DNA of 26,335 nucleotides from JAVBQG01 sp031549185. Its GTDB lineage: Bacteria; Synergistota; Synergistia; Synergistales; Synergistaceae. Location: assembly GCA_031549185.1 (NCBI GenBank), contig JAVBQG010000022.1, positions 1-26,335 of the forward strand, written 5' to 3'. The notes under the pieces are model-generated. The model was given only the letters and a program-made list of their open reading frames with translations. It did not search any database and was not told the origin of the DNA. The first letter of the stretch is position 1; each line of letters opens with the position of its first letter. Below are positions 16,470-23,220 of the stretch, one piece after another. A program made the position numbers and the translations under genes.

Positions 16470-16510
16470 ACGGGGCTGTGTCAAGGATCAGAGGGTTGGC
16501 ACAGCCCCGT
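16470..16510 (+). terminator. Hairpin: terminator or IS-end relic
   Basis: A 15-bp inverted repeat (ACGGGGCTGTGTCAA at 16470-16484; TTGGCACAGCCCCGT at 16496-16510, one G-U wobble) has an 11-nt loop and is followed by TTTCATTGCTTT. It lies in the 255-bp convergent gap between the TPR gene and glutamate dehydrogenase and could terminate the TPR transcript. The GGGGCTGTG arms also resemble the outer ends of many insertion sequences, so a transposon scar is possible. I see no gene in the rest of 16390-16644. Confidence 0.55.
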
Positions 16511-16644
16511 TTCATTGCTTTATGCCAAGTTGCAGTCAAAAGAATGTTTTCGAGTGCGGCGAACCGCTCTGCGGGTGGGCTTTAACGCTTCACCCTTCAT
16601 GCCTTTGATTTCAATTTGGTATTACGCGGTTATTGTTTCGTCGC

Positions 16645-17919
16645 CTACAGCCCCAGCCCCCGCGCCCTCTGTGCCTGCGCCACGCGGCTGACGGCGAGGA
16701 GGAAGGACGCCTGACGCAGCGGTGTGTCCTGCGTCTTCGTGTACTCCCATACCTTGTTGAAATTGTTGTGCACGAGTTTCTCGAGACGATCCTCGTAGTC
16801 CTTGTCGTCCCACGTGAGCCCGCTTAAGTTCTGTGCCCACTCGAAATACGATCCGATGACGCCCCCCGCGTTCGCCAGGATGTCCGGCACGACGATGCAG
16901 CCCTTGTCGAGCAGAACCCTGTCGGCCTCCGGCGTGATCGGTCCGTTCGCTCCCTCGAAGATGTATTTGGCATTGACGCGCGACGCGTTCTTCTCGTTGA
17001 CGCTGTCCTCGAGGGCTGCCGGGATCAGAATGTCGCAGTCCGCGTAGAGTACGTCGTCGCAGCCCGATACTTCGACGCCGGGCGCTTCGTATCCGTACAG
17101 CTTGTTCCTCGGCGAAGTCAACGTATACTCCAACATGCCGCAGATGTCGAGGCCGCCGTCGCAGTACCACGTGCTGCGCGAATTTGCCACGGCGACGATC
17201 TTCGCCCCGCGCTTGGTGAGAAATTCCGCCGCGTATTGCCCGACATTGCCGAACCCCTGTATCGCCACTCGCGCGCCCACAATTGGAATGTCGAGATTCT
17301 CCATGCACGCCACGACGCAAATTCCCAACCCGTAGCCGGTCGCGGGGCTGCGTCCCTTGGATCCGAAGAGGAAGGGCATCTTGCCCGTGAATGTAGCGGG
17401 CGACGTGCGGTTGCGCATTTTGCTCACCTGATCCATGAACCATACCATCTCCCGAGCGCCGGTGTTTACGTCCGGTGCCGGGATGTCAGTCCATTCGCCG
17501 ATAAAGGGTTCGATGCGCATGACATAGCTGCGACAGAGCCGTTCGAGCTCCGTCACGGAGAGCAATTCGGGAATAACGGCGATGCCGCCTTTGCCGCCGC
17601 CATAGGGGATGCCGGCCAGCGCGCACTTCCACGTCATCATCATGGCGAGCGCCTCGCACTCGTCCAGATCGACCTGGGTGTGAAAACGAATACCGCCCTT
17701 GGCGGGGCCAAGGGCGGTATTGTGAGCGACTCGGTATCCGCAGAAAATCTCTACGGAGCCGTCGTCCATGGTCACCGGAACGGCGACCGACAGTCTTCGT
17801 TCCGAGCGGGCCAGGAACTCCGTCACACCCTCCGGCAGTCCCAATGTGTCCGCTGCCTCGTAATAATTCTGCAGCGCCATCTTGAGAAATACATTGTGCT
17901 CCTCGACACGTCTTTCCAT
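16645..17919 (-). CDS. gdhA: NAD(P)-dependent glutamate dehydrogenase
   Basis: The protein has 424 residues; the ATG at 17919 is chosen because GAAAGGAG lies upstream and family N-termini align there. It deaminates glutamate to 2-oxoglutarate with release of ammonium (or the reverse), the central amino-group step in amino-acid fermenters. Family motifs are intact: YRVAHNTALGPAKGGIRFH (K74, substrate gamma-carboxylate), K98-CALAGIPYGGGK110-GG (K98 and the catalytic K110, at the 12-residue spacing known from clostridial GDH), P-A-P-D-V-N-T, and the Rossmann loop Q-G-F-G-N-V-G. Retention of K74 favours glutamate over Leu/Val/Phe substrates. The gene is monocistronic and convergent with the TPR gene; the divergent spacer carries operator-like repeats. 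Confidence 0.93.
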   Translation of the reverse strand: MERRVEEHNVFLKMALQNYYEAADTLGLPEGVTEFLARSERRLSVAVPVTMDDGSVEIFCGYRVAHNTALGPAKGGIRFHTQVDLDECEALAMMMTWKCALAGIPYGGGKGGIAVIPELLSVTELERLCRSYVMRIEPFIGEWTDIPAPDVNTGAREMVWFMDQVSKMRNRTSPATFTGKMPFLFGSKGRSPATGYGLGICVVACMENLDIPIVGARVAIQGFGNVGQYAAEFLTKRGAKIVAVANSRSTWYCDGGLDICGMLEYTLTSPRNKLYGYEAPGVEVSGCDDVLYADCDILIPAALEDSVNEKNASRVNAKYIFEGANGPITPEADRVLLDKGCIVVPDILANAGGVIGSYFEWAQNLSGLTWDDKDYEDRLEKLVHNNFNKVWEYTKTQDTPLRQASFLLAVSRVAQAQRARGLGL

Positions 17920-17966
17920 CGTACACAACTCCTTTCGTCCGGACCCAGGGAAAAACAGCGGCCATA

Positions 17967-17975
17967 TTAATAGCA
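17967..17975 (-). promoter_or_regulatory. Putative extended -10 promoter of gdhA
   Basis: The minus strand reads TGCTATTAA, a TG-extended -10 box matching TATAAT at four of six positions, about 47 bp before the gdhA start. No -35 box is evident 17 bp upstream, where the operator-like repeat begins. Confidence 0.35.
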
Positions 17976-17983
17976 CATATATT

Positions 17984-18020
17984 TTACTGCGGTTTTAGTA
18001 AGAACGCCATAGTTTACTAA
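17984..18020. promoter_or_regulatory. Operator-like repeated half-sites
   Basis: TTACT (17984-17988), AGTAA (17997-18001) and TTACTAA (18014-18020) alternate in orientation. The last two form a 7-bp inverted repeat, TTAGTAA-N12-TTACTAA. They sit in the 191-bp divergent region between gdhA and the small exported-protein gene, just upstream of the putative gdhA -10 box. A dimeric regulator could bind here; the regulator is not known. Confidence 0.4.
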
Positions 18021-18062
18021 GCAGATCGGTAATCCATGCATATGTGTTTCCTCGCAAGCTCA

Positions 18063-18071
18063 TGCTAGAAT
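18063..18071 (+). promoter_or_regulatory. Extended -10 promoter of the exported protein/mutY unit
   Basis: TGCTAGAAT lies 39 bp before the ATG at 18111 and is identical to the element at 13571-13579. A good -35 box is not visible. Confidence 0.5.
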
Positions 18072-18110
18072 GAAGGCGCACCAAATCAGAACTGCAGGGA
18101 AGTGGTATTC

Positions 18111-18557
18111 ATGAAACGTGTAAAATGCATCGCTGCCATCGTCGTAATCGCTCTCGCGTGTTTTATAACGCGCCTGCCCGCGTCCGCCATCGATCTGGGG
18201 GACATTCTGAAAGACGGTGCTATCATCATCGGGGGCGGCGCCGTCGTAACCGCGATCGCGGGGCCGATCAACGACTTCATCAATACGGTCACGCTCAACA
18301 AGGGCGTGAAGGCGGACGGGTATACGAAGGTGGTTCCCATCGTGTCGCTGGGCAACGGCGCACACATCGGAGCGGCGCAGGTGGGCGGTATCGCGAAGTC
18401 CTCCGTCGACAGGACGAAGGCTGTCGCCCAGCTGGAGACGGATTTCAAAGGCATCCGCGTCAAGGTGCTGATCCCGATCGACTCGCTCAACCCGCTCAAA
18501 CAGTTCAAGCGCGTACAGGGCATCGGCGTCACCGCGATCATCGACGTGAAAATTTAG
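18111..18557 (+). CDS. Small exported protein of unknown function
   Basis: The protein has 148 residues; the ATG at 18111 is preferred over an in-frame GTG at 18102 because it gives a clean signal peptide (MKRVKCIAAIVVIALACFIT...PASA, cleavage after residue 26). A GGGA Shine-Dalgarno-like site precedes it. The mature part begins IDLGDILKDGAIIIGGGAVV, a Gly-rich hydrophobic segment that may be amphipathic or membrane-associating. It continues as an alternating beta-like region ending FKRVQGIGVTAIIDVKI. There is no lipobox cysteine at the cleavage site and no catalytic motif, and I do not recognise a family. Only 11 bp separate it from mutY, so the two are probably co-transcribed. Confidence 0.75.
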   Translation: MKRVKCIAAIVVIALACFITRLPASAIDLGDILKDGAIIIGGGAVVTAIAGPINDFINTVTLNKGVKADGYTKVVPIVSLGNGAHIGAAQVGGIAKSSVDRTKAVAQLETDFKGIRVKVLIPIDSLNPLKQFKRVQGIGVTAIIDVKI

Positions 18558-18568
18558 CGGATAAAGCC

Positions 18569-19702
18569 TTGCGATCTTCGGATCGTCTGGAGACGCCGCC
18601 CTACACAGTATCCGACGCGGGCAGATCTCGCAGTCTGGTTGACGCGTTGCTTCGCTGGTATGAGGAGAACGCGCGAGATCTGCCGTGGCGGAGATCGCAC
18701 GAGGCGTACTCCGTGTGGATTTGCGAAATCATGGCGCAACAGACGCGCATTGCCACGCTTCTGCCGTACTACGAGCGATTCATGGAGCGTTTCCCCACGG
18801 TACGGGCTCTGGCCGCCGCCGAAATCGGCGACCTGCTGAAGGCGTGGGAGGGGCTTGGTTACTATTCGCGCGCGCACAATCTGCACAAAGCAGCCTGCAT
18901 CGTTGTGGAGCGCTACGGTGGGGAGTTGCCCGACGATCCCGTTGAACTGCAGACACTTCCGGGTATCGGGGCCTATACCGCCGGAGCGATTGCCAGCATT
19001 GCTTTCGGCAAACCCGTCCCCGCGATAGACGGCAACGCTCTCCGCGTCTTTTCGCGCATCGAGGCGAACCACGCGGACATCTCACTTCCGGCGACGAAGA
19101 CGTCGCTCTCCTCGTATCTGAAAAAAATATTCCCGACGGAGTCGGGGGAGGCAAGGGCCTTCGCTCAGGCGATCATGGAGCTGGGTGCGCTGATCTGCCT
19201 GCCGGGACGGCCGAATTGCGAAGGCTGCCCCGTACACGAGTATTGCAAGGCCTTTGCGTGTGGAATCGAGAGAGAACTGCCGGTTAAATCCCCCAAAAAA
19301 CCGCAACGTACCGAGGAGAAGACGGTCCTGATCGTCTTGGCGTCGGATTCGGTCGGTGCGGAGAAGATTTTGATGCGCTGCCGGACGGAGAAACTACTGC
19401 ACGGATTGTGGGAGTTCTGCGTTCAGGATGGCGCGATGGACGAGAGCGCGGTGCGCGAATATCTCGCGTCGATCGGGTTGGTCGCCGACGGAATATCACA
19501 GCTCGGTGCGGCGCGCCACGTCTTCACGCACGTGATATGGAACATGACCGGCCATCTGTGCCGTGTCGCCGCCGCTGTCGAGCCCGAGGAGTATCGGTGG
19601 ATCCCGCGAGAGCGACTCGGTGAGGTGGCCGTGCCGACGGCGCTCGCTTTTTACCGGAAGCAGGCCAGGGTGGATCGAATCGAAGGCGGGGTGTTCTTAT
19701 GA
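18569..19702 (+). CDS. mutY: A/G-specific adenine DNA glycosylase MutY
   Basis: The protein has 377 residues from a TTG at 18569; no in-frame ATG or GTG gives a full N-terminus and the ribosome-binding site is weak, so translation may depend on the preceding gene. MutY removes adenine opposite 8-oxoguanine. Visible hallmarks are catalytic E53 in CEIMAQQTRI, the helix-hairpin-helix LQTLPGIGAYTAGAIASIAF, catalytic D154 in PAIDGN, and the 4Fe-4S ligands C210-x6-C217-x2-C220-x5-C226. The C-terminal NUDIX-like recognition domain (about 245-370) contains LLHGLWEFC and HVFTHVIW. Length and order are typical for MutY. The stop overlaps the next start as ATGA. Confidence 0.92.
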   Translation: MRSSDRLETPPYTVSDAGRSRSLVDALLRWYEENARDLPWRRSHEAYSVWICEIMAQQTRIATLLPYYERFMERFPTVRALAAAEIGDLLKAWEGLGYYSRAHNLHKAACIVVERYGGELPDDPVELQTLPGIGAYTAGAIASIAFGKPVPAIDGNALRVFSRIEANHADISLPATKTSLSSYLKKIFPTESGEARAFAQAIMELGALICLPGRPNCEGCPVHEYCKAFACGIERELPVKSPKKPQRTEEKTVLIVLASDSVGAEKILMRCRTEKLLHGLWEFCVQDGAMDESAVREYLASIGLVADGISQLGAARHVFTHVIWNMTGHLCRVAAAVEPEEYRWIPRERLGEVAVPTALAFYRKQARVDRIEGGVFL

Positions 19703-21029
19703 CGGAGGTCGGGTCGGACGCCGTCGCGATCTTCCGGGAGGCGGTCGCCGCCGTCCTGCCGGACGAGACGGTGAGAAGAGCGCTGGCTGGGAGGCCCCGG
19801 CCGGCGGGCAGACGAATCCTGGCAGCCGTCGGCAAGGCGGCGTGGCGCATGGCGAGGGCCGCCTTCGATGTGCTGGGCGGAGAGGTCGACGGAGGGGTCC
19901 TCGTCACGAAGTACGGTCATGTGCGGGGGCCGATCGGAAATATTGAGATCTTCGAGGCGGGGCATCCCGTGCCGGACGAAAATTCCCTCGCCGCGGCAGA
20001 GCGGATCCTTGCCGTGACAAAGGATCTGTCCGCAAACGACGAGGTCGTGTTTCTCGTCTCCGGTGGCGCGCGCTCTTCGAAAAGCCGCTGGAGGGCGTCT
20101 CCTTGGCCGACATGGCGGCGCTGAACGAGGCGCTGCTCGGGAGCGGGGCAAATATCGGAGAGATCAACGCGCTCAGGAAGCGCTTTTCATCCGTCAAAGC
20201 GGGGCGCTTTGCGCAGCACTGCAGCCCCGCGAAAATTTTCCAGGTTGTCCTCTCCGACGTGGTCGGCGACCGTCTGGATGTGATCGCCTCGGGGCCGGCC
20301 TGCGCAGATGCCGCGACGACGGAAGAGGCCGTAAAGATCGCGAACCGATACGGAATTGTTATGACCGGGGCGATGAAACGATTGATCCGGCAGGAGACGC
20401 CGAAAAGTCTCGGCAATGTGGAGACGCAGATCACGGGAAGCGTTGGAGAATTGTGTCGTGGCGCGTCGCGTGCGGCGGAAAAGAGAGGGTATATACCTTA
20501 CATCCTGACGACGACCCTCGACTGCGAGGCGCGCGAAGCTGGTTGTTTTATCGCGGCAATCACACGCGAAGCTGCGTCGGGGGAGGCCGTTTTCAAGAAA
20601 CCGTGTGCTCTGATCATGGGCGGCGAGACGGTCGTGCATCTCAGGGGAGACGGCAAGGGCGGGCGCAATCAGGAGCTGGCGCTCGCCGCAGCGGAGGGCA
20701 TCAAGGGCCTGGATGGTGTGGCGATCCTCTCGGCCGGCTCGGATGGCTCGGATGGCACGGACGGCCCGACCGACGCGGCGGGCGGGGTTGTCGGCGGCGG
20801 GACATGGGCTTTTCTCGCGGAAAGAGGGCTGGACGGCCCGCGTTTTCTCGACGACAACGACTCGTACAGCGCGCTTGCCGCAGTGGACGCCCTCGTCAAG
20901 ACCGGCCCGACGGGGACGAACGTGAATGACCTCGTGGTGGTGCTGGCGACGGGCCAGTCTTTGACCAGGAAAGAGTCAGCCGAAAACCAGGCAGGCGACG
21001 GGGGTTCCCCTGTCGCCTGCCTGGCATAG
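19699..21029 (+). pseudogene. gckA: Frameshifted glycerate 2-kinase (GckA/TtuD, MOFRL family)
   Basis: The ATG at 19699 overlaps the mutY stop (ATGA). The first frame gives about 122 family-like residues (AVGKAAWRMARAAF, EAGHPVPDENS, EVVFLVSGG) and then runs into unrelated sequence, stopping at 20122-20124. The correct sense resumes in another frame at about 20069 (ALFEKPLEGVSLADMAALNE) and continues to 21029. It includes GGRNQELALAAAEGI and the MOFRL motif D-D-N-D-S-Y...GPTGTNVNDLVV. Family members read SGGGSALF at the break. The observed bases fit a 4-bp loss inside this conserved Gly-rich loop. The intact enzyme phosphorylates D-glycerate to 2-phosphoglycerate. The C-terminus is extended into the downstream inverted repeat. 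A sequencing error is the main alternative. Confidence 0.8.
20983..21024 (-). terminator. Terminator of the ald operon
   Basis: A perfect 13-bp inverted repeat (CCAGGCAGGCGAC at 20987-20999, complement at 21012-21024) has a 12-nt loop. On the minus strand it is followed by TTTT (20986-20983), 37 bp after the ald stop. It overlaps the 3' end of the convergent glycerate kinase gene, for which it could also act, though without a T run on that side. Confidence 0.7.
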
Positions 21030-21060
21030 CGTGAGTGAGATTTATGCGGTTTTTCGTATG

Positions 21061-22179
21061 CTACACCGCCGTCAAATGCTCCGCCTCCGCGTAATCCATC
21101 TCGAAATGCTCGGCCACTTCCTTGCACGTCAACCTGCCTTTGTAGCAATTGATTCCCCGCATGATGCCCCTGTCAAGCCTGGCGGCGTTCTCGACGCCGT
21201 GATCCGCCAGGAGAAGGCCGTAGCTGAGCGTCGCGTTTGTGAGGGCCTGCGTGGATGTTCTCGCCGCAGCGCCCGGCATATTGGCGACGCAGTAGTGAAC
21301 GACTCCGTCGACGACAAAGGTGGGGTTGTCGTGGTAGGTCGGCCTCGTCGTCTCGCAACATCCCCCCTGGTCGACCGCGACGTCGACGATGACGCTGCCT
21401 TTTTTCATCTCCTTGAGATATTCTTTTTTGATCAACTTCGGTGCAGCGGCACCGGGGATCAGGACTGCGCCGATCACGAGATCCGCATTTCTGATCTCCA
21501 GTCGGATGGAAGCCTCCTGGCTGTACAGAGTTTGCACCTGGGAACCGAAAAGGTCGTCGAGATACGTGAGCCGATTCAGGTTCGCGTCCATAATCGTAAC
21601 TCTTGCGCCCAGGCCGAGGGCCATCTTGCAGGCGTTCGTTCCGACTACGCCTCCTCCGATGATCAAAACGTTTGCCCGCGGAACGCCGGGAACGCCCCCA
21701 AGTAGCACGCCCATGCCGCCCATCGGTTTTTCCAGGCTCTTTGCCCCCTCCTGGATGCTGAGCCTCCCTGCGACCTCGCTCATGGGCTTGAGCAACGGCA
21801 GGCCGTTCTGATTATCCCGGATGGTTTCGTAGGCGACTGCCTTGACTTTGTTTCTCAACAGTGCATCCGTCAGCGGTTTATCGGCTGCCAGATGAAGATA
21901 TGTAAATAAGATTTGATCCTCCTTCATCTGGGCATACTCGGACTCGAGGGGTTCTTTGACCTTCACGATCATATCGCTGGTATTCCATACCTCTTCCCCT
22001 GTCGCAGTTATCGTCGCTCCCATTCGGGCGTAAGCTTCATCTGTAAAACCAGCGCCCTCTCCTGCACCCGCTTCGACCGTCACGCTGTGCCCATGGGTGC
22101 AATAGGCGAAAATGTTGTCGGGCGTGAGGCCTACTCTGTACTCGTGCTTTTTGATCTCTTTGACGCATCCGATTTTCAT
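21061..22179 (-). CDS. ald: Alanine dehydrogenase
   Basis: The protein has 372 residues, the usual family length, from the ATG at 22179 with AGGGGAT upstream. It catalyses NAD-dependent deamination of L-alanine to pyruvate and ammonium. The start MKIGCVKEIKKHEYRVGLTP with R15, K75 (IVKVKEP) and H96 (YLHLAA) gives the substrate-binding and catalytic residues at canonical positions. The nucleotide-binding loop IIGGGVVGTNACKMALG and the motif VDVAVDQGG follow. It is the last gene of a four-gene minus-strand operon, 14 bp after the racemase gene. This placement suggests that alanine, imported by the upstream symporter, is deaminated here. Confidence 0.95.
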   Translation of the reverse strand: MKIGCVKEIKKHEYRVGLTPDNIFAYCTHGHSVTVEAGAGEGAGFTDEAYARMGATITATGEEVWNTSDMIVKVKEPLESEYAQMKEDQILFTYLHLAADKPLTDALLRNKVKAVAYETIRDNQNGLPLLKPMSEVAGRLSIQEGAKSLEKPMGGMGVLLGGVPGVPRANVLIIGGGVVGTNACKMALGLGARVTIMDANLNRLTYLDDLFGSQVQTLYSQEASIRLEIRNADLVIGAVLIPGAAAPKLIKKEYLKEMKKGSVIVDVAVDQGGCCETTRPTYHDNPTFVVDGVVHYCVANMPGAAARTSTQALTNATLSYGLLLADHGVENAARLDRGIMRGINCYKGRLTCKEVAEHFEMDYAEAEHLTAV

Positions 22180-22193
22180 GAGTGATATCCCCT

Positions 22194-23201
22194 TTAGCCT
22201 AGTATGAACCCACCGGCAAGCGGATCATCCGGGTCCATGACGAACGTGCTCATGCCCGTGACGTAAGCCTGCCCGGAAATTTCGACGACGACGGCCGGAA
22301 TGCCCTCTACATCGGTTTCCTCCAGAATCCGCCCGGTAAATGTGCTGCCCAGTATGCTCTCGTGGACGAACGGTTCGCCGATCTTCAGTTCGTTTTTGGC
22401 GTGCATCAGGGCCATCTTTGCGGATGTCCCCGTGCCGCAGGCGGATCGATCGAGAGCGGCGCCGTTGATCAGAACGGTATTTCTTGCGGAAACCCCCGGC
22501 GTTGCGGATGTCGAATAGAATTCCATATGAGTTACTTTGTCGACGAAGGGCAGGGTCGGATGTTGAATCGGGATCTGCCGGTTGACATAGTCTCTCAGCA
22601 AAACGCCTTTGTCGACGATCTCCTTGGCCTTCTCCTGAACGATCTCCAGCCCGAGGCTGGCGGCCGAGAGAATCCCATATGTGTTGCCGCCGAATGCGAT
22701 GTCGAGTTTTACGGTGCCGAACTCCTTCGTCTTTACCTCCACGTCGCGCTTCATGACGAAGGCAGGGGCGTTCACGATGGTTACCTTCCCTGCGGAGCAG
22801 TCCTTTACTTCCACACTTACGTGGACGACGCCGGTCGGCGTGTCGAAGACGATCTTCGTGACGGGTTCTTCGACTTCCACCATGCCGGTTTCGACCAGCG
22901 CCGTCGCGACGCCGACTGTATCATGTACGCACATCGGCAGATAACCGCTTCCTTCGAAGTAAATCACGCCGATATCTGCACCGGGCGTACAAGGCGGGGT
23001 GAGAAAAGCGCCCGACATGACGTCATTGCCGCGCGGCTCCTGGCACAACACCTTGCGAATCCAGTCCTTGTGTTTCTGCACGTGCATGAACTTCTCCTGC
23101 ATCGTATTTCCCGGAATGACCGGCACCCCGCCAACGACCGTGCGCGTCGGCTGTCCGCCGGTATGCGTGTCTATCGTCTGGAACGTTCTGCGTAGCTTCA
23201 T
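22194..23201 (-). CDS. Proline racemase / hydroxyproline epimerase family protein
   Basis: The protein has 335 residues from the ATG at 23201 with GAGAGGTG about 8 nt upstream. It starts RRTFQTIDTHTGGQPTRTVV, as in clostridial proline racemase, and shares the FGGNTYGI, IQHPTLPF and C-terminal GGFILG blocks. The two catalytic cysteines are present: C91 in M-C-V-H-D-T-V-G and C255 in D-R-S-A-C-G-T-G-T. A two-base racemase or epimerase mechanism is therefore expected, not a dehydratase (which has Thr at the first site). The residues around C91 are atypical: family members usually read M-C-G-H-G/A/S-T. Substrate could be proline, 4-hydroxyproline or another amino acid. It lies between the ALDH and ald genes in one operon, 19 bp and 14 bp away respectively. 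Confidence 0.9.
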   Translation of the reverse strand: MKLRRTFQTIDTHTGGQPTRTVVGGVPVIPGNTMQEKFMHVQKHKDWIRKVLCQEPRGNDVMSGAFLTPPCTPGADIGVIYFEGSGYLPMCVHDTVGVATALVETGMVEVEEPVTKIVFDTPTGVVHVSVEVKDCSAGKVTIVNAPAFVMKRDVEVKTKEFGTVKLDIAFGGNTYGILSAASLGLEIVQEKAKEIVDKGVLLRDYVNRQIPIQHPTLPFVDKVTHMEFYSTSATPGVSARNTVLINGAALDRSACGTGTSAKMALMHAKNELKIGEPFVHESILGSTFTGRILEETDVEGIPAVVVEISGQAYVTGMSTFVMDPDDPLAGGFILG

Positions 23202-23220
23202 TTCAAACGCACCTCTCGAA

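Noticed and set aside
18125..18568. N-terminal extension of MutY through the upstream gene
   Set aside because: It overlaps the exported-protein gene completely in another frame and adds nothing that resembles MutY.
20103..21029. A separate 308-residue gene starting at MADMAALNE
   Set aside because: It is the C-terminal part of glycerate kinase. The preceding codons in the same frame (ALFEKPLEGVSL) are also family-like and join the 19699 frame across a frameshift.
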